Shown here: in pieces, positions 42,619-52,553 of the stretch
Layout: each line of letters begins with the position of its first letter
Position numbering within the stretch: position 1 is the first letter of the stretch
From: Acidobacteriaceae bacterium
GTDB lineage: Bacteria; Acidobacteriota; Terriglobia; Terriglobales; Acidobacteriaceae
Direction: 5' to 3'
Assembly (NCBI GenBank): GCA_028283655.1
Contig: JAPWKE010000001.1
Coordinates: 275,082-339,081, forward strand
Length of the DNA: 64,000 nt
Notes under the pieces: model-generated
The model's input: the letters and a program-made list of their open reading frames with translations, nothing else
What the model was told of the DNA's origin: nothing
Database searches by the model: none
Translations under genes and position numbers: made by a program

Positions 42619-45600
42619 ATGCCCTGCGCCCCTCGTCTCCGCACCCTGCTCCGTCGGTCTCTTGCCGTTCTGTCTCTGGCAATTATGTCTGCTGCTGTTC
42701 CTGCGCTCGCTCAAACCTGCACAGGATCGACCACCACGACCATCTCCGGCACGGTCTACACGCCCAACGGCGTTGACCCTCTGCCGAACGTGCTGGTCTA
42801 CGTGCCCACGCCCGGCACGACGCTGCCCACGCTCACCGACGGAGTCGACACCGTAAACGGCTGTTCTGCCACGACGAGCCTCGTGCCATCCACGCTGGTC
42901 GTTAGTACGACGACGGACGCCTACGGCAACTTCACGTTGACGAACGCGAACCTCGCCGGAGCGCAGACGCTGGTGATCCAGGCCGGCAAGTGGCGTCGTT
43001 CGTACTCGTTGAACGTCACCGCCTGCCAGACCACTACCGGGATCAAAGCGGTGATGCCTTCGACCAGCGCCGACGGCAACATCCCAAAGATCGCTGTCAT
43101 CACGGGCGCTGTTGATGCTGCCGAGTGCGTGCTGCGCCACGTTGGTGTCGATGACAGCATGTTCACGGATCCCACCGGCAACGGGCGCATCAATTTTTAC
43201 CAGGGCACCGGCTCTGGGACGAGCACAGGTGCTGGAGCTCGCATCAGCTCCGCTACGCCCAGTGAAAGCACGCTTATGTCGACGGCTTCCACGCTGGACG
43301 GGTATGACATGCTCATGATGCCTTGCCAGGGCACCAGTTCTGACACAACAGAAACGACCGCAGCCAATCGCCTGAATTTCTTAAATTATGCCAACAGCGG
43401 CGGTCGCGTTTTCGCTACCCATTACGGCTACATCTGGCTCGACCAGGCCGACACGTTTCAGAGCGTCGCAACTGGCTGGACCAATACAACCATCAGCAGC
43501 AATTCCACTCCGCTGGTGTACTACACGGCAAGTATCGATACCACCTCGAACCCTGTCGGAACGGTTCTCGCCAATTGGCTGTATTACGTGGGTGCCTCCA
43601 CTACGCTCGGCCAGATCTCGATCTACGATCTGAAGAAGAACGTGACATCGGTCAATGCTCCTACCCAGGTCTGGGCAACATTGAACGATACAAGAGTTGG
43701 TACGAACAACGGCGCCATCATGCAGTTCACGTTTGATACGCCGGTGGGGTCAACCACCTCTCCAACCCTGTCTACGACGTTTACCAACACGCCAACGACA
43801 ATGGCGTTGGGTTCGACAGCGAATAGCGTGCTCTTGAATGTGGCAAACACCGGAAGCGGCAACGCAGATGCCACGTTGACGCTCACTCTTACGGCCGCTG
43901 CAGGCATCAACGTTACGGCAATCACGCCAACGGCTGGTGCCTCCTCCGGCTGGGTCTGCAACGTCTCTACTCTTAGCTGCAGCCGCCTGACTGCGCTGGC
44001 CGCAGGAAGTGCCGACTCCGTCACCGTAACGCTGGACGTCGCTTCAACCGCCGCCGTCGGCAACACAAACATCCTTGTCGCGGCACTCTCTGGCGGCAAT
44101 ATCTTTAACGTTTCGCAGTGCGGACGCGTTCTCTTCAACGACTACCACGTCGAAGAACCAGCTTCCGGCAGCTACAACAAGAACATCACCTTCCCGAATG
44201 AGTGCTCTTCCTCCAGCACCATGACGGCGCAGGAGAAGTTCCTCGAGTTCTCGCTCTTCAACCTCTCCAACTTCGTCGCTCCCACAACCACGGACTCGGT
44301 TCTCATCCAGGGGCAATCCTCCATCACCTGGACTCCGGCGGCCTCGCTGTACTATGGCCATCCGCTCGACTCCACCGTGCTGAACGCAACCTCGAGCGTC
44401 GCGGGTACGTTCACCTACTCGCCGGTTGCAGGCACCATTGAGCACGTCGTAAATAGCCCAGTCACCATCACGGCTACCTTCACGCCGACCGATACCAACT
44501 ACATCGGCGCGACCTCCACCAAGACCATCACCATCCTGCCCGACCCAACCGCGTCCTCCATCACGCAGCTTGATCAGGACATTCACTACGGCGAAGAGAT
44601 CGGTTATAACAACGGCGTCGACGCGCAACTCAACGTTCTCGTTGCCGCGCCCGGATACCTCCCCGGCAACGCCGCAGACTCTGGTCCTTTCTACGTCACG
44701 ATCGACGGGAACACCGTCTGCACCGGAACCCGCGGCGTTGCGCTCAGCGGCCCGCGCGGTAACTGCCCCGACGCGGCCTTCCTGGGCTTCAACGCCGGGA
44801 CGCACTACATGCAGCTCGCTTACACCGGAGACACGGATTACCTGTCGTCGCTCTCCAGTTCTTACCCGGTCGTCGTAGAGCCCGACCACACCACGACAAC
44901 CTCTGCGCTCGGTGCATCCACGGCTGTTGTTGGCCAGAGCACCACCCTTACCGCTCAGGTCGCGAACACCGACATCACCACTGTTCCCGCAGTCGGCACG
45001 GTCATCTTCTATGACAGCGCGCAGCCCACTGCAGCTTCCATCACGAACACTCCGAATACCTCGCTTGCAACCGCAGCCATGTCGGCTGTTGGCTCTGCAA
45101 CCGTTGACGGTACAGGCAAGGCCACACTGCAACTCGCGAGCCTCACGATCGGCACGCACAATATCTCGGCCTGCTTTGTTTCGAGCATCAACAGCTCCAG
45201 CACCTACAACTTCCTCAACTCCTGCTCGGCCTCTGCCGTGCAGACGATCACCATCCCGACAACGTCGTTGCCGGGTACGGCGACGACTATCCTCTCCAGC
45301 TCAAACCCCTCCGTCGTTGGCCAGTCGGTCACCTTCACCGCGCAGGTCGACACCACCGGCGCGATCACCGCCATCCCGGCAGGTTCAGTAGCCTTTACGG
45401 ACAACGGCGCCGCCCTCGCTAACGTTGCGCTCGATAGCACCGGCAAGGCGCTTTACACCACGTCCGCGCTCGCTCTTGGTACGCATCCCATCGTCGCCAC
45501 GTACGCCGGCAGCACGACGCTCGCGGCCAGCACCTCGCTTACGTTGAACCAGATCGTCAGCTCGTCGATCACACCCGCTGGCGGCGGGTACCAACTCATC

Positions 45601-46095
45601 GTCAGCCCGCTTACCGTGCCGGTATACGTCGGCTCCACGGGCGTTGCCAGCGTGCAGGTCCTTGCACTTACCGGCTTCACCTCTGCGGTGAAGCTGAGTT
45701 GCGCCGGGCTGCCCGCACAGGCCACCTGCACCTTCGCCGACCCCATCATCGCAACCGGCGGAGGAACCACCAACCTTCTGCTCAGCTCCGCTGCGCCGCA
45801 TGACTGCAACAGCAGCACGCCGTACTTCTCCTCGCTAGGCTCACGCCTTGGCCTGCCGATTCTCGGCCTGTCGACGCTGATGCTCTGCTTCACGCGCCGC
45901 CGCAAACATCTGCAGCGTCTCGCCCTTCTGGTTTTGCTTGCTTCGCTCTCCACCGTCATCACGGGCTGCGGCACAGGCAACTGCACCGACTTCGGCGTAA
46001 AGCCCGGCGATTACAATTTCACGATCACCGCAACGCCGGTGGACACGTCGTACGCGCCGAAGACGCAGTTGATGCTGATGCATGTGCATCTGTAG
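42619..46095 (+). CDS. Giant secreted protein with Ig-like repeats
   Basis: A 1158-residue exported protein. A signal peptide ends PALAQ (about 33). A carboxypeptidase-regulatory-like domain follows (TISGTVYTPNGVDPLPNVLV). There are then several Ig-like beta domains of the Big_3 type, such as SSVAGTFTYSPVAG, TSTKTITILPDPTAS, IPAGSVAFTDNGAAL and GKALYTTSALALGTHPIVAT. The C-terminus has a hydrophobic segment with FTRRRKHLQRLALLVLLASL and ITGCGTGNC, a pattern often seen in acidobacterial secreted proteins. It is probably cell-surface associated. Starts upstream of 42619 are possible. Confidence 0.78.
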   Translation: MPCAPRLRTLLRRSLAVLSLAIMSAAVPALAQTCTGSTTTTISGTVYTPNGVDPLPNVLVYVPTPGTTLPTLTDGVDTVNGCSATTSLVPSTLVVSTTTDAYGNFTLTNANLAGAQTLVIQAGKWRRSYSLNVTACQTTTGIKAVMPSTSADGNIPKIAVITGAVDAAECVLRHVGVDDSMFTDPTGNGRINFYQGTGSGTSTGAGARISSATPSESTLMSTASTLDGYDMLMMPCQGTSSDTTETTAANRLNFLNYANSGGRVFATHYGYIWLDQADTFQSVATGWTNTTISSNSTPLVYYTASIDTTSNPVGTVLANWLYYVGASTTLGQISIYDLKKNVTSVNAPTQVWATLNDTRVGTNNGAIMQFTFDTPVGSTTSPTLSTTFTNTPTTMALGSTANSVLLNVANTGSGNADATLTLTLTAAAGINVTAITPTAGASSGWVCNVSTLSCSRLTALAAGSADSVTVTLDVASTAAVGNTNILVAALSGGNIFNVSQCGRVLFNDYHVEEPASGSYNKNITFPNECSSSSTMTAQEKFLEFSLFNLSNFVAPTTTDSVLIQGQSSITWTPAASLYYGHPLDSTVLNATSSVAGTFTYSPVAGTIEHVVNSPVTITATFTPTDTNYIGATSTKTITILPDPTASSITQLDQDIHYGEEIGYNNGVDAQLNVLVAAPGYLPGNAADSGPFYVTIDGNTVCTGTRGVALSGPRGNCPDAAFLGFNAGTHYMQLAYTGDTDYLSSLSSSYPVVVEPDHTTTTSALGASTAVVGQSTTLTAQVANTDITTVPAVGTVIFYDSAQPTAASITNTPNTSLATAAMSAVGSATVDGTGKATLQLASLTIGTHNISACFVSSINSSSTYNFLNSCSASAVQTITIPTTSLPGTATTILSSSNPSVVGQSVTFTAQVDTTGAITAIPAGSVAFTDNGAALANVALDSTGKALYTTSALALGTHPIVATYAGSTTLAASTSLTLNQIVSSSITPAGGGYQLIVSPLTVPVYVGSTGVASVQVLALTGFTSAVKLSCAGLPAQATCTFADPIIATGGGTTNLLLSSAAPHDCNSSTPYFSSLGSRLGLPILGLSTLMLCFTRRRKHLQRLALLVLLASLSTVITGCGTGNCTDFGVKPGDYNFTITATPVDTSYAPKTQLMLMHVHL

Positions 46096-46121
46096 ATGCC
46101 AGGAACATAAGGAAAAACAAG

Positions 46122-46173
46122 GGGAGTAGGAAGTAGGAAGGGGGCTAGCTGCCTCCGCCTACTTCCTACTCCC
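46122..46173. terminator. Bidirectional hairpin between the Ig-like protein and gdhA
   Basis: A 16-bp perfect stem GGGAGTAGGAAGTAGG / CCTACTTCCTACTCCC with a 20-base loop. It adjoins a further TAG-rich direct repeat (AAAGGCTAG twice on the minus strand) that directly follows the gdhA stop codon. Confidence 0.6.
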
Positions 46174-46196
46174 TAGCCTTTCCTGCTCTCTAGCCT

Positions 46197-47525
<1,329 letters not shown>

Positions 47526-47815
47526 CGGTCTGGTTACACCTTTCCGTTCTCAAAAAACATGGCCAGCAGGGGATTGGACTCAGCATCGCCGAAAAACGCC
47601 ATGGCGGCTAGGGAAATCTCCTCTGTCCGGGCTCTTATTGAGCCAAACGGCAGCGAGTCTACGCCCGGCCACAAACACCCTGCAATGCACCTTGTGCGTT
47701 ATACGCACACCTGTGCGGTGCGTTTCTTCGCCTGTTCCGTTGCTTTGCCACGGGAGTTCCGGTGCCACCCTTTCCGGCGCAATCTGCATCAGAAACGCAA
47801 GGGAGAACAAGTCGT
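47526..47815. other. Intergenic region between gdhA and the mini-lipoprotein
   Basis: About 290 bases without a clear gene, between divergent genes. It contains a 17-base palindrome (47693-47709) that could be an operator. Confidence 0.4.
47693..47709. promoter_or_regulatory. Palindrome TGTGCGTTATACGCACA
   Basis: A perfect 17-base palindrome with a TAT centre, about 110 bases upstream of the mini-lipoprotein ATG. It resembles a repressor half-site pair; the regulator is unknown. Confidence 0.35.
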
Positions 47816-47977
47816 ATGAAGATTCAGAAAACACTTGCCGCCGCCGCGCTCAGCTCTATGCTGATGCTCGTGCTCACAGGCTGCCCGCACCGTCATCACG
47901 ATCACGGTTACCCGCCGCCACCTCCGCCGCACCACGACCACGACGGCGGTCCGCCTCCTCCTCCGCACGATCACTAA
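47816..47977 (+). CDS. His/Pro-rich mini-lipoprotein
   Basis: A 53-residue protein. A signal with lipobox VLTGC is followed by only about 29 residues, of which nearly half are His or Pro (PHRHHDHG, PPPPPPHHDHDG, PPPPPHDH). The His and Asp pattern suggests metal binding at the membrane surface. GGGAGAAC precedes the ATG. I recognise no family; it is short but has a good ribosome binding site and lipobox, so it is probably real. It lies 35 bases upstream of trpE. Confidence 0.6.
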   Translation: MKIQKTLAAAALSSMLMLVLTGCPHRHHDHGYPPPPPPHHDHDGGPPPPPHDH

Positions 47978-47998
47978 GCCAACAGGCGCTGGCATCGC

Positions 47999-48004
47999 TA
48001 TCAT
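47999..48004 (+). promoter_or_regulatory. -10-like hexamer of trpE
   Basis: TATCAT, 8 bases before the ATG at 48013, with no ribosome binding site. Confidence 0.35.
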
Positions 48005-48012
48005 GGATAGCG

Positions 48013-49596
48013 ATGCCTCGCGCCGCTACTACCATCCCGAACGCTACCCCGTCCTCTCGCGAATTCTCTTCGCTCGCTCGCCAGTACCAGCTCGTGCCTG
48101 TCACGCGCACGGTGGTCGCCGACCTCGAAACGCCCGTCTCTGCGTTCCTGCGCGTCGCCGCAGAGGAGCCGGAGGCGTTTCTGCTTGAGTCGGTCGAAGG
48201 TGGCGAACGCATTGGCCGCTACACCTTCATCGGCATCCGCCCGTATCGCCGCATCACGGCCCGCGGTACAGAGCTGACCCTCCGCGAAGGCCGCAAGCGT
48301 CGCGTCTTCCAGGGCGATATCTTCGACGAGCTCAAGCAGGCGCTTGAAAGCACATCGCTCGCCAAGCTTCCGGGCCTGCCGCCGTTTGTTGCCGGAGCCG
48401 TTGGCTTCTTCGCCTACGATGTCGTCCGCCAGATTGAGACCCTGCCCTCGCACGCCAAGGACGAACTCGGCGCACCGGACGCACACCTCATGTTCTTTGA
48501 CGAGGTGCTTGCCTTCGACCACGTGAAGAAGGCTATCCACCTCATGGTCACCGCTGGCGCTCGCAAGCCCATCGACAAAACCAGCTACGCCGATGCTCTT
48601 CGCCGTCTCGACCGCCTGGAGCGTACGCTGACCACGGCCGAGATCGTGAAGCCGAAGAAGTCGCGCAAGCCGTTGCCGCCGCTAAAGCTCAACGCCCGTA
48701 CCAAGCCCGCGCAGTTCATGAAGTCTGTCGATGCGGTGAAGGAGTACATCCGCGCCGGAGACATCTTCCAGTGCGTCCTCTCGCAGCGCTTTGACTGCAC
48801 CCCCGGCGTCGATCCGTTCTCGATCTACCGTTCACTTCGCATCGTCAACCCTTCGCCCTACATGTACTTCCTGCGCTTTCCGAATGACAGGGCGCAGGAG
48901 TCTACGGCCAGCCCGAAGCGTAGGAAGTCTTCTGGCCCCTCGGCCGTGGGTCCTGATCCCTCGTCTCTCTGCCATATCGTCGGCTCTTCGCCGGAACTCC
49001 TCGTCCGCGTGCACAACGGCCGCGTGGAATACCGCCCCATCGCCGGCACTCGTCCCCGAGGAGCCGATGAATCCTCCGACCTCGCGCACGAAGCCTCTCT
49101 CCGCGCCGACGCCAAGGAAGTCGCCGAGCACGTCATGCTGGTCGACCTCGGTCGTAACGACGTCGGCCGTGTCTCCGAGTACGGCTCGGTGAAGGTCACC
49201 GACCTCATGTTCGTCGAGCGTTACTCGCACGTCATGCATCTCGTCTCGAGCCTCGAAGGCACGCTGCGCGAAGGCCTCTCGCCGCTCGACGCCTTCAAAT
49301 CCTGCTTCCCGGCGGGCACACTCTCCGGAGCTCCGAAGATTCGCGCTATGGAGATCATCGACGAGCTAGAGCCCGCGCGTCGTGGCGTCTACGGCGGCTC
49401 CATCGTCTACGCCGACTTCTCCGGCAACTTCGATAGCTGCATCGCCATCCGCACACTCTTCATGGACGGGGATCAGGGCCACATCCAAAGCGGCGCAGGC
49501 ATCGTCGCCGACTCTGTTCCTGAGAAGGAGCACGAAGAGTGCAAGAACAAGGCCGCCGCTGTCGTCCGCGCCATTGAGCGAGCACGCACCATCTAG
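48013..49596 (+). CDS. trpE: Anthranilate synthase component I
   Basis: A 527-residue enzyme that makes anthranilate from chorismate, with glutamine-derived ammonia from TrpG. The chorismate-binding part is intact: IVGSSPELLVRV, RPIAGTRPRGAD, HVMLVDLGRNDVGRV, HVMHLVSSLEG, CFPAGTLSGAPKIRAMEIID and IQSGAGIVADSVPEKEHEEC. An unusual insertion of about 25 residues separates FLRFPN from IVGSSPE. TrpG is encoded 9.7 kb away. The ATG at 48013 is assigned because the long upstream frame is a shadow. Confidence 0.95.
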   Translation: MPRAATTIPNATPSSREFSSLARQYQLVPVTRTVVADLETPVSAFLRVAAEEPEAFLLESVEGGERIGRYTFIGIRPYRRITARGTELTLREGRKRRVFQGDIFDELKQALESTSLAKLPGLPPFVAGAVGFFAYDVVRQIETLPSHAKDELGAPDAHLMFFDEVLAFDHVKKAIHLMVTAGARKPIDKTSYADALRRLDRLERTLTTAEIVKPKKSRKPLPPLKLNARTKPAQFMKSVDAVKEYIRAGDIFQCVLSQRFDCTPGVDPFSIYRSLRIVNPSPYMYFLRFPNDRAQESTASPKRRKSSGPSAVGPDPSSLCHIVGSSPELLVRVHNGRVEYRPIAGTRPRGADESSDLAHEASLRADAKEVAEHVMLVDLGRNDVGRVSEYGSVKVTDLMFVERYSHVMHLVSSLEGTLREGLSPLDAFKSCFPAGTLSGAPKIRAMEIIDELEPARRGVYGGSIVYADFSGNFDSCIAIRTLFMDGDQGHIQSGAGIVADSVPEKEHEECKNKAAAVVRAIERARTI

Positions 49597-49611
49597 CGAA
49601 AGCTGAAAAGG

Positions 49612-49650
49612 AAACGGCAACCATCGCAAAGATGGTTGCCGTTTTTTTGT
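49612..49650. terminator. Terminator between trpE and the TonB receptor gene
   Basis: A 14-bp stem AAACGGCAACCATC / GATGGTTGCCGTTT with a 5-base loop and a run of T residues, between convergent genes. Confidence 0.85.
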
Positions 49651-49674
49651 TCGGCGAAAAGAGCAGGCTTCTGA

Positions 49675-52332
49675 CTAGAAGCTGTACTTGGCTCCAAACT
49701 CGATGCGGCGTCCCGTGTCCGCCGCCACCGGAGCAAGGAACTGCGGCGTACCCAGCACGCTGCCTTCGCTCGTCACGTTGGTGTGGTTCAGGAAGTTTGC
49801 CGAGCGCACATTCAGCGTCACCGTCTGCTGGTGTACGGCTTTTTTATCGCGGTTCAGCACAAACGCACGCTGCAGGTTGGCATCGAGGTGGAAGTTCCAG
49901 GGCAGCTTACCCATATTGCGTTCGGTCGGGCGCACAGGTGTGCCGTTTACGTAGTCTCCGTCGTTCGTCAGCAACCCAAACGGCGTCTCGAAGTTCGTCG
50001 TCCCATTTGCCACTGCCCCCGGCGCTGCATACTGTGGACGATCGTTGAAGTTGCCGTCACCGTTATTGTCCGAACCCGTCAGCAGGTTGTAGGGCGAGCC
50101 GCCCTGCATGAAGCCGTTGTAGGAAAGCGAAAGCTTCCATGGCAGGTTCACATTCACGTTGCTGAAGATCTGCCACGATCCCTGTCCCACCCGCCGAACC
50201 TCTTCTCCCGCGTCGCTCGTCGAGCTCTCCGGCTGGAAGAACGTGTCGTCATTGGTGGTATCGCGGATGTTCAGGTGAACGAACCCAACCACGCCACCAG
50301 CCACTTTGTGGCTGAAGTTGCTCAGCACCACGACCTCACCATGCCCAATGCCAGTGCCGCTGTTCTGCACCTGCAGAATGTTCTGGTTCGCACCGTACGG
50401 ACGCGCGCCGTACGGGTTCGAGTCCAAGGGTTGGTTGATGTTCAACGTGCGGACATAGTTCAGAAAGCGCGCCTGAATCTCTTCCACGTTCAGGTTGAAT
50501 CCCTTGCCGAGGTCGCGAGAAACCCCAAGCTCGCCCATCATGAACGTGCCCGGTCCTGTGCCCGGCGCAAACGTACGCTTCGTCGTGATCGGCGTCGCGC
50601 CAGAGAACGGCGCACCATACACCGGGTTGTAGATCAGGCTGCTGACGCGCTGTACGCCGTCGAGGCGCTGCAACTCCTGCACCTCATCAGCAGAGTACTG
50701 CCCCTGGAAGATACCGAAGTGGCTTGTGACGTTCCACTTCTTCTTCGCATCGGGCGACCACACCAGGCCGATACGCGGCTGAAAGTTCTTGTACGTTGCG
50801 GGCGAGCTTTCCAGGAAGTAGCGCACTCCCATGGCAAACGTCAGGTTCGGCTTCAGCTTCATGTTGTCCTGCGCAAAACCCACGAAACGTACCTGGTGGA
50901 ATTCGATGTTGGGATTGCCGCTGACGTTGTTGAAGACCTCCGGTGTCTTCGCGGCATACTCCGCCGCCGTGCCGAAGGTGTAGTTGCCGTTGAAGTTCGT
51001 CGGCACATTGCTGTTGCGGTGCAGCCAGAAGACCTGGTAGCCAGCCTTTAGTGTGTGCTGCTTAGTGGTCAGTACAAAGTCGTCGTCGTACTCCACGCGT
51101 GTGCGGAACTGCTGGCTGTTGCCCGTGCTCACGCCACCGCCGGTGAAGTAGCCCGAGACCTGCACGCTCGGCGCTGTGCTGTTGGCAACGTCCGTTTCGC
51201 GATACCACTCGATAGCCACACGAGCCTCATGCATCAGCATCGGGCTGAACATGGTGACGTCGCTGAAGCGTACCGTCTGGTCGTTCGTTCCAACGTTGTA
51301 TCCGGCTTCCTGCAGCACCGTGCCGCCGACGCCGTTGTTCTGCTGCGAGTTCACGTTCGACGAGTACGACACGAAGAAGATGTTCTTCGGGCCAAGCTGC
51401 CAGTCCACACGCGCCTGTCCTTCCCACAGTGACTGCGGCGTCGGTGCGTTGTAGATCGTTGCCTGCTGCTTGCCCGTGTTATCAAAGGTGATCGCGTTTA
51501 CGACGGCAAGGGAATCAATCTGGCGGTGCTCCAGCGACAGCGAAAAGTTGGAACCTTTCTTCTGAATCGGCCCGGAGAGATCGAAGCCATAGCGCTGCTT
51601 GCCCAGCTTGCCCGTAGACGGTGCAAACGGGTCAGCCGCGTTCATCCACGAGCTTGAGTTCGTGGTGTAGAGCGCGCCGTGGTACGCCTTCGCGCCCGGC
51701 TTCGTGTAGACCTCCACGCGCCCTCCACCGAACGGTGGCTCGCGATACTCCGCAGAGAAAAGATCGGGGCTCACGTTAATGAACGCAATCGAATCCTTCG
51801 GCGGCAGCTTCGCATCATCCTGAAAGCCATCTACCGAAACCGTCGTCTTCGAAGGATTACCGCCAGCCATCGCTCCAAGCTGCTGCAACTGACGCAGCAA
51901 ATCATCAGGATCATCGGCGAGTGCCTGCAACTGACGCCCGGCTACCACCAGTCCATTCGACGCTCCCGGAGGCGCAACCTGCATGTCGCTGTCTTCTGCA
52001 TTCACGGTCACGCTGGCTTCGGTGGAAGGCACCATGCGCAGCCGCAACTCGGCTTCATGCGGAGCAGAGAAGCGGACCGTATATCCGGCAAATCCTTCAG
52101 CGCTGGCGGTGAGCGCATGCTTGCCTTCGCTCAGACAGGCAAAGTCGAAGCGCCCTGCGGCGTCGCTCCGGTGCTCGGTCTTGCCGTCGAGCGTTACGTT
52201 GGCTCCCGGAATCAGCGCGCCGGTGGAGTCCATCACCACGCCGTCAAGGCGCGTACATGAGGATTGAGCGAGTGCTGGCGATACCATCGCCACCAGCAGC
52301 GGAAGAGCAGCAAAACCAAAGTTCAAGCGCAC
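49675..52332 (-). CDS. TonB-dependent receptor with carboxypeptidase-regulatory domain
   Basis: An 885-residue outer-membrane protein. A signal peptide (LNFGFAALPLLVAMVSPALA) precedes a carboxypeptidase-regulatory-like domain (VVMDSTGALIPGANVTLDGK). A plug-like region and a long beta-barrel follow, ending in the aromatic IEFGAKYSF. This is the Oar-like type that is greatly expanded in acidobacteria and usually imports glycans or peptides. The GTG start at 52332 has AGGAGG about 10 bases upstream. It is next to a GH95 fucosidase in the same direction (221-base gap with a terminator), so a functional pairing is only suggestive. Confidence 0.85.
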   Translation of the reverse strand: MRLNFGFAALPLLVAMVSPALAQSSCTRLDGVVMDSTGALIPGANVTLDGKTEHRSDAAGRFDFACLSEGKHALTASAEGFAGYTVRFSAPHEAELRLRMVPSTEASVTVNAEDSDMQVAPPGASNGLVVAGRQLQALADDPDDLLRQLQQLGAMAGGNPSKTTVSVDGFQDDAKLPPKDSIAFINVSPDLFSAEYREPPFGGGRVEVYTKPGAKAYHGALYTTNSSSWMNAADPFAPSTGKLGKQRYGFDLSGPIQKKGSNFSLSLEHRQIDSLAVVNAITFDNTGKQQATIYNAPTPQSLWEGQARVDWQLGPKNIFFVSYSSNVNSQQNNGVGGTVLQEAGYNVGTNDQTVRFSDVTMFSPMLMHEARVAIEWYRETDVANSTAPSVQVSGYFTGGGVSTGNSQQFRTRVEYDDDFVLTTKQHTLKAGYQVFWLHRNSNVPTNFNGNYTFGTAAEYAAKTPEVFNNVSGNPNIEFHQVRFVGFAQDNMKLKPNLTFAMGVRYFLESSPATYKNFQPRIGLVWSPDAKKKWNVTSHFGIFQGQYSADEVQELQRLDGVQRVSSLIYNPVYGAPFSGATPITTKRTFAPGTGPGTFMMGELGVSRDLGKGFNLNVEEIQARFLNYVRTLNINQPLDSNPYGARPYGANQNILQVQNSGTGIGHGEVVVLSNFSHKVAGGVVGFVHLNIRDTTNDDTFFQPESSTSDAGEEVRRVGQGSWQIFSNVNVNLPWKLSLSYNGFMQGGSPYNLLTGSDNNGDGNFNDRPQYAAPGAVANGTTNFETPFGLLTNDGDYVNGTPVRPTERNMGKLPWNFHLDANLQRAFVLNRDKKAVHQQTVTLNVRSANFLNHTNVTSEGSVLGTPQFLAPVAADTGRRIEFGAKYSF

Positions 52333-52505
52333 GAAGGCAGCCTCCTGTTTCAGGAAGAAAAGCGGCGACAGCTTGTAAGGGGCGTGTCGTTCTCAGACAG
52401 CTATACGCAGCGGTTCACGTAGCGGTTCCGTGAATTGAGTTTTCGTTGTGGGAAACTCTTCTGGCCTTGCTTTTCCTTTGCAATGAGCAGTTTCCAGCAG
52501 CAAAA

Positions 52506-52538
52506 GTTGAGCCACGCTATCGGATAGCGAGGCTCAAC
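52506..52538 (-). terminator. Terminator after the GH95 gene
   Basis: A long stem GTTGAGCC / GGCTCAAC with an inner CGCTATC / GATAGCG stem, followed on the minus strand by TTTTGCTG. Confidence 0.75.
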
Positions 52539-52553
52539 GGTCTTCCCAGGGGG

